DNA from: Pseudoscleropodium purum
Taxonomy: Eukaryota; Streptophyta; Bryopsida; Hypnales; Brachytheciaceae
Assembly (NCBI GenBank): GCA_963969395.1
Contig: OZ017798.1
Location: 20,142,173 to 20,206,172 of the forward strand
Direction: 5' to 3'
Length of the DNA stretch: 64,000 nucleotides
A model generated the notes under the pieces. That model saw only the letters and a list, made by a program, of their open reading frames with translations. It was not told the origin of the DNA and did no database searches. Made by a program: the position numbers and the translations under genes. Below, piece by piece: positions 11,342 to 23,197 of this stretch. Every line of letters begins with the position of its first letter. Within the stretch, counting starts at the first letter, position 1.

Positions 11342-11559
11342 TTAAAGTAGATGATGCACAATATGTCAAAAAGGATGATTTCCATGGAGACCAAACTATC
11401 CTTATAAGGTTAATCTTTGAAGGATGTGGTACCTCATGATCAAGATAGTCATCAAAATGCTTTGATTATTGAGCCAATGAGTGCATTCATTGTTTTTACA
11501 ATAAAAAAATCACATCAAACATTTTCAACCTCATCATCATTTAAAGGAAGACCGAATGA

Positions 11560-11930
11560 CCAATGAACGTATTTAGGTGATCTTTGGTAGGTGCATATGA
11601 AGTCATTTTTTAATGAATGTTCTTCAAATTTTGATGCAAGGTGCACGTTCTGACCATCTTTCTATGGAGAAAAAATTGGTCAAATCCGATGCGTAGATTA
11701 GAAGTTACCCTGCATGGCCAGGGTGGCAGGCGGGAAGGGGAGGCGGGGAGTGACGGGGGAGGCCAGCCACCTGCCAGGTTGGTGTGCAGGCTGCAAGCCC
11801 CCATGGTCTTGGAAGGGGGAGACTTGGGGTTAAGGTGGTTCTTGGGGAAGGGTGTTCTCGGGTAGAGGGAAAATTATTGTAACTATGGGTCATTTCTTCT
11901 TCTGGTTATGAAACAAGACGTGTGGACCTA
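11560..11930. repeat. Distal tail of duplicon A
   Basis: It matches 34600-34870 in B and 43480-43640 in C, sharing AATGAATGTTCTTCAAATTTTG and a GGGAGG-rich stretch. The GC-rich purine run (11720-11870) generates open frames on both strands that are not credible genes. Confidence 0.6.
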
Positions 11931-12351
11931 AGAGAATCGCCTACAAAATCATATATTGAAGATAGTTGAATTGATTATAAATTTATTTATTTATGAATTT
12001 TTATCTTTAAAACATTAAAAATAACTATATAGGTGCAACAATGTAGATTATCTTTTTGAACTATTTGTAATGAATGTTTAATGTCTAAATCTTTTGGGGC
12101 AAGGTGGAGTCTTTGCAACATCTCCTTAGGGGTAGCTAGAGGTTGAAGTATTGATCTTCTCTAGCACATGTTCGGTCATAGATTTCTTCATTTATTGAAT
12201 GAAAATTCGTGCATATTTGAAGAATCTATGTATCCTTCCAATCATCAATTCATCATAATGTAAGTTGAATTTTACTTTGAATTAGTAAGCTTGAATGATG
12301 ATAGTTCATCAAAAAGTACTGGCCTTAACATCTTTCATATTTATATCTTGA
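11931..12351. other. AT-rich spacer, no gene seen
   Basis: Nothing recognisable was found. Confidence 0.4.
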
Positions 12352-12355
12352 TTAA

Positions 12356-12934
12356 CCCCTAAAGTTCCTTGACTATGTTTTCAACAAAAACGTTCAAAAA
12401 CTACCATTTTAAAGACATGTACCAAATTTTTTTTTTTTAAAATTTGGACACATCCAATCATAAGATCTTGTAGTATAATGATTTGAAAAGATGTGGAAAA
12501 AATTTCAGAAATTTCCACTATATAGATTGCAAGATATTAGCGTTTCAATTGACAAAAAGCCTTTTTTTGGCCTTGAGAAAAACCGGGCAGCTGCACTTTA
12601 CAAGGTCACATTTGTAAGAAAAAATTCCAAAATGGTTGCAACTCTTTGGATTCATTCTTCAAGTCAAGTTGGATAAATGCTTGAAAATTTTTCGATCATT
12701 TGAAATTGTACACCATACATGAAAAAAATAGTAAGTAGAAAGAAGTAGAGAATGAATCAAAATACTAACTTTATGACTTATTTTTCTAAATGTCATGAAA
12801 TTTAGTGCATATGAAAGATATTCTTTGTCCCCACCTTCTATTAAAATTTGGGACAAAAATATAGAAGTCTCTAGTCACATGGACCTGCCCAAAATTTCTA
12901 TATAGTCCCAAAACATAGCTTGGTCCTTTAGGGG
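12356..12934 (+). mobile_element. TTAA-flanked TIR element, family CCCCTAAAG (579 bp)
   Basis: It is flanked by TTAA at 12352-12355 and 12935-12938. The left end reads CCCCTAAAGTTCC and continues into CTATGTTTT. The right end, read inward on the other strand, is CCCCTAAAGGACC and also continues into CTATGTTTT. This gives imperfect inverted ends of about 25 bp. The interior is AT-rich and related to 44834-45731 and, inverted, to 56780-57706; this copy is shorter by an internal deletion. TTAA duplication and CC-starting ends fit the piggyBac superfamily, but no transposase is present and alternatives remain open. Confidence 0.7.
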
Positions 12935-12938
12935 TTAA

Positions 12939-13358
12939 AGTGTCAATTTGGTTGGTGATTCTAATTTAGAAGGAAAAGACAAAAAAGATCAAATTTTTAA
13001 CTTCTAGGGTTTCAAATATTTGAAAAGACTACTAAATGTCACAATACATTTGAAATTTGAAATTTAAAGAATTAGGGAGGAAAAAATGATGTAGATAGTG
13101 ATTTTGTCCTTTATGGAAACAAAAAGTAGTAACAAATTCAGTCCCTTGAAATTTAGATCAAGTTGATAAGGGAAGGTAGGCTTGACTCAAACTCCAACAA
13201 CCCATGGGCTAAAATGCTCGTAGACAATAAGTAAACTTGTAATATAGACAAGATATATAGCCATATGATAAAATACTATTTTTTAGCATACTTTAACCTT
13301 TTATATTATTTTGTATCTGATTTTCAGTCTTTCATTTTTATTATATGAGACTATTATG
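12939..13358. other. AT-rich spacer, no gene seen
   Basis: Nothing recognisable was found. Confidence 0.4.
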
Positions 13359-13563
13359 CCACATTTAACTAATTTTTGGACTATTTAATGAATTATGGAC
13401 AAACATTGTGGGATTGAGAGATCTGACAATGTTTGTATAGATCTCCAAATGTTTTTGTATTGATTTCCCAATGTTTTGCATTATTTCTTGATGATCATTT
13501 TTTTTCTCCTAATGATTAATAGTAATTTTGAACTTTCAAAAGTTCAGAAGTAGTTAAATGTGG
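13359..13563 (+). mobile_element. MITE with CCACATTTAACTA ends, copy 1
   Basis: The element is 205 bp. It starts CCACATTTAACTA, and its right end reads CCACATTTAACTACTT in reverse complement. It is flanked by TATTATG (13352-13358) and TATTATT (13564-13570), a probable 7-8 bp duplication. A second copy, inverted, lies at 47473-47712 and shares interior motifs such as GATGATCAT followed by a T-rich run. It is non-coding. Confidence 0.7.
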
Positions 13564-13570
13564 TATTATT

Positions 13571-14544
13571 GTACATTCATAAAAGGTTTGGCACAACTTA
13601 ATTAAAAAATTTAAGGCCAATTTAAAAAAAATTCTTATTACTGTTTGCCAAATTACAAGAAAATGCCTTCAAACAATAATACTTAAGTTAAAGAGACTAT
13701 CATTGAACATGGGTACAGTTGTTGATAGAGATTCAATTCAGGACCAGAATAGCCTCCAACAACAAGTAGTAAATCCCCTTTTAGATCACGAAAAGTCTTC
13801 AATTTGAACCTTTTCTGTAGTAATTTTGTTGAATTCTCCAAGCATTGCTAAAATAGTATACATCAAATTTAATGTTGCCAAACCTTATTTTTGCACTTTA
13901 AATAGATATTGGCACATGGCTACCAAACATGCTTTGAACATAAATTATGTTATTAGAGAAAATTTGGGGTCTCTTGAAGGTTGTTTGATTTTCAATGCAA
14001 ATACAACACAATCAAGAATAAAAAAATACTAAAATATTTTTAAAACATTATTCTTCATGTCACCTAAAGTGACATGAAAAAATTTATTATTATTATTAAA
14101 TATTAAATATTTTTATTTTTAAAATATTTTTATTTCCCTATATTTGCATTGTTGCTAAAAGTTCAATAGCCCTCTAGAGTCCCCAAATCTTCCCTATCAA
14201 ATCAATGTGAAGACATCTCTAATAGTGTTGTGAAAATACATTGGTAAAAATACAAAAATAATGTCAGTAATTTAAAATTTCTTCACAAAGTACAAGTACT
14301 AGTAAAAAATAATGGAAGAAAATTCCAAATAATCATTTGATTTTTCATATCCAAAATACCCCTAGCAATGACCTTCTAATCAAATTATTTTACACTATCT
14401 AGCTAGTTTAGGATTAATATAATTGATTGATAAAAGTTGATATTTTGCATACCTAGATTTTTAATCTAAGGGTATTTGATATAACCAAAAAATTACTATT
14501 AAAATCTAACTATTGTGAATTTAAAAAGAAATGATCCACTAATA
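13571..14544. other. Very AT-rich spacer
   Basis: No gene is seen. A small perfect hairpin (TTCATGTCAC, loop CTAAA, GTGACATGAA) lies near 14055-14079, next to an ATT/AAATATT low-complexity tract. Confidence 0.45.
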
Positions 14545-15290
14545 TGATTATGGGTGAATGCAAGAAAGACCAATACTATTTTGTATCACACTTAAAGTTT
14601 TTGAGTTGTAATTAGCTAGAACTTTTGCAGATTGAAGCCAATGTATTTGAATTTTTTTTTGAAGATGATTAACTAGATTGTTATTAGAGAATTTCTTTTT
14701 CAAAAAAATGCAAAATTCTTTTATATTTAAATTTAAATTTAGACAATTTGTTACACTTTGCAATATAGGGTTTTTTAGTAGTCGGGACTACCCAAAATTA
14801 ATGGTCTAGAGCTGAAATTTGTGTGGGCTATTCCTACACTAGAGAAGCATGTGTCCACAAAAAAAATTTAATATTACTTATGTCCTCTACATTCATGCAA
14901 ATAAGGCTCCCTTACGTGCACAATTTTTAACATTGAAAATGGTTTCAAGATGATTCTTTTGGTGAAATCTCTTCACCATAAAGTCTTCCCAAATGGTCAA
15001 TTTTTAGTTTCTTTGAAAATGGTTTTCCCTATTTTTTACAAATTAAGACATCACATATCTATTTTCATGAGACTTTGCACTTTTCTACTTCTCCTACTTA
15101 GAGAAATTTTCTATGCTATTCCTTTTCTGGATACCATTTTCTTGAAGGTGTCTACATTAAACATTTTTCACATTTAAAAAAAATTGTTTTTTTTAATTAT
15201 ACAGTACTTCTGAAAAAAATCATGAATATAGCAGGAAATGTTACTCAAAATGGTTGGTCTTTCTTGCATTTACTCTTACCCTTATACTAA
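14545..15290. mobile_element. Possible foldback element (~745 bp)
   Basis: GAATGCAAGAAAGACCAATA near 14556-14575 is mirrored by TTGGTCTTTCTTGCATTTAC near 15253-15272. Weaker pairing extends to about 45 bp per arm. The interior holds only short hydrophobic frames from T-rich sequence. No certain target duplication is visible. Confidence 0.5.
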
Positions 15291-18200
15291 TAATAATACA
15301 TATTATGATAATCTTATATGTATATGTATGAAATCCAAAAAGGCACTTTGTAAATTGGATTCAATATATAAAATTGGAAATTGCACTCATTTCATTAAAT
15401 ATTTGGAGTTTTCAAGATTTTAAAGTGGAGCAGATACGAAACTGTCCAAAACTTCACCCTCTCATTCAAATCAACTACAAAAGTTGAATATTTTGAAGGA
15501 GGTGCATCCAATGTGTTTGGATGCTTAGACCTATCGAACTTTCAAAAACACTCAATTTAATAAATATCCTATTGAAAATATATATTAAGTAGTCTACTTT
15601 GTTGCCCCATTCAATTAGCTCACCTCTACAATATTTGCTAAAATTCTAGACTAAAATTCTTCTTAACTAAATACTTTATATTAGACAAAAAATGATGCAA
15701 GAAAATCAAACTCCAACCTTTGTAAAAATAATAACATTAGCATTGAATTTGCAATTTTTTTTTCAAAATAAAAATTTATAATAAGATTATCAGTAGAACA
15801 AAATTGAACGTCATTCTATAAACATAAAAAATCCCTTATTCTTTTGACTTTGATTCAATTTTCAAATAAGCTAATATACAAAAGATTCACATACTATAGT
15901 TGTTACAAACATTAGAAAGTATCACTTCATTCTTCGTTCTGTTTAGTGTATCATTGACTATTTTAATCCTTTAATGCCAACTTCTCTTCAAAATTAATCC
16001 TCATCCAAATAAAAGCTTGTAGGCTTCCTTGTAGGAAGATGGCAATGGACATTCATTTGTTGAATGCATAAAGAAGTTACTTATCATCAATCATTAGTGA
16101 ATTTTTAAGGATGTGCACCAATGCTCCATGCTTTATTTAAAAAAAATAGAAATCTCTTGTGGGTCCAAAGTTTTTCTTTCTTAACATCTCACATTACAAA
16201 AAGAATAGTAAAAATTGAACACTATTATAGAAGATTTAGTGTTCATATTATGCCATGTTGATAACCTCATAGATTTAAACTGGCCTATGATACCCAAATT
16301 CAAGTGCATGCTATACTTAAAAAAATTATTTTAATGAATTTTGAAGTTAAATTCTTTTAAATTTAGTCAATAATTAAAATATCTATAAGTATTTGTCACA
16401 TATGATAGAATTTGGATTTTTGGAATTTATACTTGCAATTAGAACCCCCAAAATAGCTTAGAAAAGCAAAGAACATAGAATTAACTAAAAAATGGGCTTT
16501 TTCTTATAAGACACAAAATTCACCCTATGAGGCCCACTTTGTAGGATAGGTTCAACATCCTGCCATTTCATCACTCAAGATAGCAAATGGCAAGAGATGC
16601 TCCTTACATCCAAGCCTCGATACTTCACATGGATCCTAAAAATGACAAAACTCACAAGATAAACTCATATTGGTATCTTGCTCTCATATTGTCCTAACAT
16701 TATTAACCCCTAAAGGTCTCTACTCTAATCATTTCAAAAGTGAATGAGCTTCAATTAAATTTGATTGTAACTTTCAAAAAGATTCATTTTTGAATCTTTT
16801 TTAGTTTGTTTTTTGAATTAAAAAACACATTTTCACATTCTAACCTTCAATTTTTCAAAATCCTAAATTATTCTAATACATACTCTATTTATATTATTAA
16901 ATTGGTGCTTTACAAAAGCACAATTATTTGAGAAAAAATAAACAATCAAACACATGAAAATTATCAAAATTTAGCATTCAACTATATAAAGGCTAAATAT
17001 CACTTAATGGTGGAATTTTGCATTAAAGATCATTACCAAAGGCTTCTGGGGAGTAAGAAAAGAGAACAATTACTTGAAAAATCTTCTCACTATTTTTTTT
17101 GACTACTCACACCTTTGAAGAAATTTCAAACTATTTAGATTTTTTCCTATTTTTGAATTTATTTTCTCTAACTATACCTCACTATCAAGGATTGCAAAAA
17201 TCATCCTTACAACAAATTTTAGGGATATTGTTTATCCCAAAAAAAACATTTTGTAAGGAGAAAATGTAAAATTTGAAGGAATATTCCTAATTTTAGCATC
17301 ATCCAATTTGTTTTGCCAACTATGAATAGTCAGTATAAAATGCTCATCATAATAGTTAGGTATGTTATTAATATAAAAAAAAATAACAATTTCACTTTAT
17401 TATAAAACTAAGAGGGAATTTTATGCACATATAAATAACACTTCACACTTGAAAAACCAACATTTTTGGATGCAACTTATAGAGGAGTCTTATAGTAAAA
17501 ACTAGTCACAATAGCAAAAACGAGCAGTTTGGGGATACCCACCTCATATAGATGGCATATGAGAAGCAATAAATTAGAGCACAAATGGTCACCAAGAAAT
17601 TGCTTTGGACAATCCTACCAGTATTCTATAATTTCTTCATCACAACATTGGAGGATGTGTCTCCACTCAGTTATATGCACCCATTATCATCATTGCCTAA
17701 AATACAATTTTTACATTTAAACCAAAAAATGATACTAAAAATTAGATATTGATGACACAAGATATATGCATTGCAACCATGAGAGTTTAAATAGAGTTTA
17801 GTATCAATTTTTGATATAACACCTAGAAACAATACTTTAAAATTGCATAATTTTTTCATACAATGTCCAAATAAGGCATGCTAAAGTGCTTGGAAATCTT
17901 CTATTACTTGCCAATAATAAGATCCAATGAGACCATTTTTCCTTCACAATATGCTTAGTTATAAGTGTCCATTATGGATGCACTTATTGAAAACACAAAA
18001 GCAAAATGCAACCAAGAATAAAAGACAAAATTCTAGTCCTTGTTTTCACTTCCAAAAGAAGGAGCCTAAAAGCAAGGACAAGTAGAAGTGATTAAAAAAA
18101 CCCACTTTTTTAAGGCTAGAGTGATTAAAAAGTGTAATGTTAATATTTTTTTTTTCTCAACAAAGAAGTGACTTCATTGCAAAAGATAAAATACAAATCA

Positions 18201-21120
18201 TAGCATAGTTAGGAACTAGGGCCAATTCTATAGTGTGCATTCCATGTCAGTTGCAAGGAACTCTTGTACTATTATTTTCACCATAGTAAAATAATATTTT
18301 TTTGCTTGTTTTTTGGCCATTAATTTTGTCTTAAATCTCATAAGAATCTCAAGTTCTTATTAAAGGTAGATAAAACAATTTTATACATTAGATCATTTTT
18401 TTAATTTTTATCAAAAAATAATTTATTATTTTTAAAGTACCTTTGATTGAATGTGAACATCTCACCCTAATAGCCATTTTAGAGGGGTCTAGTACTATTT
18501 TGTACCCAAAAATGAAAATTTGAAGCTAAAAATTAGAATATGAGGTCATCTACAAGGATACCATACATTGAATGAATGGTTTTCTGAAAATAATAATTCT
18601 CCATCTTGTACGTGTATTCAAAGTGTATTATCTTGGTATCAATATATAAATTGTAGAATTAATTTTTATCAAGATGTACGAACTAGTGTATTAGAAGCCC
18701 CCTTTAGATTGAAAATAATGGTTATATTTTATTTTATTTTTTTGAATTTTTTTCTATTTAAAAAATAAAAACATGAAAATTCTATCAACTTGAAATTTTC
18801 AGTTCCTCTATTTTATGCATAATGTTTAGAAAATTTGTTTTTAGGCCTAAATTTTTGGATGTATATTATTTTCAATGTTAAACTAATATTCAATATTTTT
18901 CTTGATTTGAAAAAATTATTCCATAAGTTTTTTCTTTAATACAATAGACAAAGCAAAACAAATAGTACAAGTGTTTCTTGCATATGGTTGTCACGCTTAC
19001 ACCATTTTGTCTCCCAAAAGACAATTGTTTAAAAAATATTTTGAAAGTTATAAGGCATTTAATTCTTTTTTCCTTCACTATTTCTTGAGAATTGTCAGGC
19101 AACCTATTTTCCTCCATCCCCACCCCTCAAATGAAAAAATAATAGCCATCAAATGAGATTAAAAAACCCATAAACCAGCTTCTATTGCCATGCAATGTGA
19201 ATTAAATTTTTTTTGTCAATGTTAGAGAATTCATTAGAAGCTTCTGTGTTTTCCAATGAGAACAAATTGGGTATTTTTTTCACTCATTTAAAGATTTCGG
19301 CACATAGAGGAATGTTGCTCAAATTCATAGGAATTGTCCAAATTCAAAATGCCCTAATTAGAGGACTCCATGTGAGTTGATTAGTGATCATTTTCTTCAC
19401 CATTTTTTGAGAATCAATCCTAGAATTCGTCAAAGTTTCCTGCATTGTCAAATTTAGTTGTGATGTGATTGTCGTCGCTTAGGAATGTTGAATTTGTTAA
19501 TTTTGTTTTTTTGATGGGGAACCAATTGGCATTGTGCAACTTCTTACTTTACATGAAATTCTAATCCATCTAGTAGAAATTGCAAATTGAATCAACTACA
19601 AGCGCATACTATTGCTATGGAGACTGGGAATATTTCCAAGGTGTTTACAAGAGATAGTGAAGAAATTTGCAAAAGTCTTGGACTCCTATTATATCATTGC
19701 AACTTCTCTTTATTGGTAGTCTTACAACATTCTCATATTTTAATGTGCCAAGAGATTTGAGAATCTAATCATTGTCTATTGAAGGTATGTTCATTAATTA
19801 TTGCTGTATTTATATTTAGGTGAAAAAACTATTGAAGTTTGGATGAAGAAATAATATGTATTTTTAAGTAAATGGCATAAATTCACATGCTTAAGAAGAA
19901 GTGTAGAGAGCTTTGGCTTGAAAATGAAGAGATATTTACTTTCAAAGTTGACTTAAGTAGAGAACCAATTAGTGGCATTATCCACAAGTCAAATTCAATT
20001 TGTGTTGAAAAAAATACAATGAACAAATAAAATAGTGGAATCATAGAATGATACATATTCAATGACTTGTACGTCCCAATATCTTTTTCTACTAAAGTTA
20101 CATACCTTTGTTTTCATATTTTAGATGAAATTAGGATGGATTGATAATGAGTGTTTATTGGCTTGGTATTTTTGTATTGTCTCTCTATGATTGAATTATT
20201 ACCTCCTTATAATTGACCTACATAAATACCTTCTTCCAATTCTACATTTGTAAGTGAGTGATGTTTTAAAATCACTTATGAATTGAATTGAATTAGAAAC
20301 TCTTTGGTTTACAATAATAAAGGTTACCAATTCTTTTTTAGTTTTAATTGGAAAGAAAATAGAGTATATTTTGTCCAAATTTATGTCATATTTTTTCTTC
20401 TTATATTTTTCATAATGAACAAGAAATTGTAATATATTGTTATGTAAAAGATTAAATTAAATGTGATCAATTTTTGTATTGTAGGGTTGTATTATTTGTG
20501 TGTTTAATATAAACTAAGGCTAACAATTACAATGAATTTATTTCTTTTGAAATATTTCTTTCATTTTTTGCTTTGAATTTTTGTACAATGGTTTTTTTAG
20601 TTGTAGGTCAAAAATCAAGTTAATTTCTTCATATTAGCGTCTCCAAAATTATAACTATCCAAGATTTGTTGATTCATTTTTTTAATGTTTAATGTATTTT
20701 TAATTTTCATCTATTTTCAATGATAAATAAAATTACTTCTTTATTATATAACTTGTATTACGATGTTAACATCAAAAACTAAGTTTGACATTCAATATCA
20801 ATTGTTGTTGCAAACCTCATTGAAATTATTCACAAGGTTTTGAAAGGAAATTTGGTAACCAATAATAGAACACTTTGATGATTTTTAGAAGATATGAAAA
20901 AAGAATCAAATTCTTCAAGAAGAATATTTTTTCTAACCTACACATTCCCTCTATATTTTGCAAATATTAGTAATAGTACATGTAATGCAAATCATTAATA
21001 ATAATGTATGTATTATTTTAGTTAAATATAAAGTTTACTTAAACCTTATTAATATTGTAAAAAAATAATTTTTTGTTTTTGCGAAGCTTCAAAATTCTTT
21101 TGTGAGATCAGCAATATACA
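15291..21120. other. 5.8 kb of AT-rich DNA without recognisable genes
   Basis: All open frames are short and dominated by A/T-rich codons (F, L, I, K, N, Y), and none resembles a protein family. A TTAACCCCTAAAGG motif at about 16706-16719 looks like an isolated end of the TTAA-flanked family, but its partner end was not found. Confidence 0.5.
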
Positions 21121-21335
21121 ATGCTTCACTATGAAGACCAAGATTGGAAAGAAAGGTGCTATGATAAAGGTGGTCAGTATCAACGTAACAAGCCCTATCT
21201 TAGTAGCAACTTGTATAATCAAATTGGAAGAAGTGACATAGGGCTTGATGGTGGTGGTACATGCTTGTACATTGGGCGGCTCTTAAGTCATACAAGAAGT
21301 CAAGATCTTGAGGATTTATTCTCTAAATATGGAAG
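21121..21335 (+). pseudogene. SR splicing-factor exon (RS2Z/RS-type, first RRM half)
   Basis: The plus frame encodes a tyrosine/arginine-rich leader followed by GGGTCLYIGRLLSHTRSQDL and EDLFSKYGR. This is the beginning of the RRM of plant SR proteins of the RS2Z/RS31 kind, where LYIGRL is the RNP2 motif. The match stops exactly at AAG|GTTTGA (donor at 21336), a sensible exon end. A possible acceptor (GAGATCAG) lies just upstream of the ATG. The second RRM half with RNP1, the zinc knuckles and the RS domain are not seen in the following kilobase, which holds repeats and a retrotransposon. I read it as an isolated exon of a decayed or dispersed copy; an exon of a gene with a very long intron remains possible. 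Confidence 0.65.
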
Positions 21336-21392
21336 GTTTGACATCAACCATTTGTTTGAATTCAATTGCCATGAATTCTATCATTGCCATAT

Positions 21393-21565
21393 AGAAATTC
21401 ATGAGTAATTCATAAATATTCCTAAAAATATGAAACCACTTGTGTTAGATTCCACATCAACTTTTTTTTTGAGTGAAAAATAAGGGAAAATAATTCTGGG
21501 CATCTAAAACCCATCTTAAAGGACGACCAACCCTTAAAGTGACTGTTTATGAATACACTACCTAA
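21393..21565. repeat. Dispersed repeat R4, copy 1
   Basis: It matches 54762-54935, with shared blocks CTTGTGTTAGATTCCAC and GGGCATCTAAAA followed by CCATCTTAAA. It is non-coding. Confidence 0.7.
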
Positions 21566-21879
21566 TAGAAGATCAACTTTGTAGTGCATTTGATTCTCTT
21601 CTTACTCCTTGCTCTTATTTGCATCATGTCTAGATAAACAATTTTAAAAAACTAGAGCTTAATTATTGAAATAAAGTCCATTTAGTCTAATTTGGAATTA
21701 TGAAATGTTTGAGAATTTGATATGAATAATCACAGTCTAACGATTCTCTATTTACAAAAAGACGTGAGAAAATTGGAGCTAATTTTATTTGAATTGTCTT
21801 CATTTTTTCTTCAAAAATCCACAGCAGTTTCAATTGTTCACACAAAAATTTCAAATGAAACTTTTAATGACCTCCCCTT

Positions 21880-22480
21880 GATGAAGTTTGATGAATTTTA
21901 AGTAAATAATATATTTGTACAAAGAAAATGTGCAGAAATTTCAAAAGGATTCAGGCAATACATTCAAAGTGCGGTAATCAAGGGTGGTGGATCATATCCA
22001 CTCCAATTTAACGAAATTGAATTTGTACTCTTCGCTTTCAAACTTGCGTACTATTCGTAGTGTGGAATACTCATCGCAGCCCAAACTTAGCGTCACCTGG
22101 CTGAGAAGTGCACGCAGTGGTATCTTTTCGAGTGCTTTCATCAGCATCAAATTAAGTCGGCATTTCGGCAACTTGATCATCGATGATCAAGTTCTGTGGG
22201 ATGCATCTTTCATTCTCTGATGGGGGTTCCTCAGGGAAGAAATCTCTGCGTCATGGAATGTGTGACTAACACGGTGCCATGCATCTTTTGCTCGTCAATC
22301 TTGGCCTTGCATTGATCCTCATGCTTTCCACAACATGGTTCAATTAGCAGAAAGCCAACATGATTCTTGTCTTGCGCACTTTGGTCCGAAATGTAGCAGA
22401 AAATGAGAGGAAACAGGGAGACAACCGCTTTGCGTAAGTTGCTCTTGTAAAGCATCCTGACAGATTTCTCAATCAGTTAT
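21880..22480. repeat. Dispersed repeat R3, copy 2
   Basis: It is homologous to 2565-3590 and 38490-39400, including the GTGACTAACACGGTGCCATG core. It lacks the GGGGTTCC stretch in which copy 1 carries its MITE. Frames are broken relative to the other copies. The copia element lies 260 bp downstream. Confidence 0.75.
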
Positions 22481-22743
22481 ATATATCTTGGTTGTTTACA
22501 TTAGGTTCAAATTCTGTTCAAGAGCAATTTATGTTCCCGCAAGTGTTCATTGAGTATGAGCCGATTGGTTTTTGTGATGTTTTGTGAAAGTATCACGGCC
22601 TGCATCATCAGACAGCTAGACTATCATCCGCCGACGCCTGCCTGAGGTGGTTGTCACCACTCAAGTGGAAGGGCGAGATCAGAAGAAATTCAATTACATT
22701 TACCTCGTAGGCATTGCTGTCCTGAAAGGTGCCAGAGAAGTGG
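22481..22743. other. Left flank of the copia insertion
   Basis: This is moderately GC-rich sequence that continues across the retrotransposon at 28148-28400. Joined at the AGTGG target, the plus strand gives a partly open hydrophobic frame that I cannot assign. Confidence 0.3.
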
Positions 22744-23146
22744 TGTTGAGTCTAATAATAGCAAAGCAATAAAAGGAATATAGAATCTCACAAAGCACCA
22801 GTACTCGTGTTTCCCCACACAACAATCAAGCGTATATTATTGTTGAACATAGCTTGACATACTTGTCTTTGTGATATACGAGTCACAGAGTACACTGCTC
22901 ACACAGTAGAGCTTTACTAACTAGGTTATGCTGCCACACAATGACGCAAGCATAAAGCACATACACACAAGCTACAGTACAAAGGATAACACCCCATGCG
23001 ATGAGGGAGAAGGGGGAGGTTAACGGTCACAATTAGTGCCGTTTCTTGGCACCGTTGGCAGCTTCTAGACGGCAGCTTCATCATGATCTAGATGTTGTAC
23101 TCGGTACTCAGGATGTAGGTCATCCATTGCTATGAGTCATCCAATA
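22744..23146 (-). repeat. 3' LTR of the copia element
   Basis: It runs from TGTTGAGTC to ATCCAATA in plus orientation. It is 403 bp and includes a 14-bp segment (TTCTAGACGGCAGC) absent from the other LTR. Confidence 0.93.
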
Positions 23147-23197
23147 CTCCCACTCAGCACTGTGATGACCTACAACATCTCCCACTTCAACACAGTG

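Noticed and set aside
11610..11893. Overlapping frames in the GGGAGG-rich tail of duplicon A
   Set aside because: Low-complexity purine/pyrimidine sequence; the frames are not kept in duplicons B and C.
18568..18768. 66-codon plus frame
   Set aside because: The tail is encoded by a T-rich run; no motif or splice context supports it.
15291..21120. Several hydrophobic short frames as small membrane proteins
   Set aside because: They arise from T-rich tracts that give F/L/I codons and show no family features.
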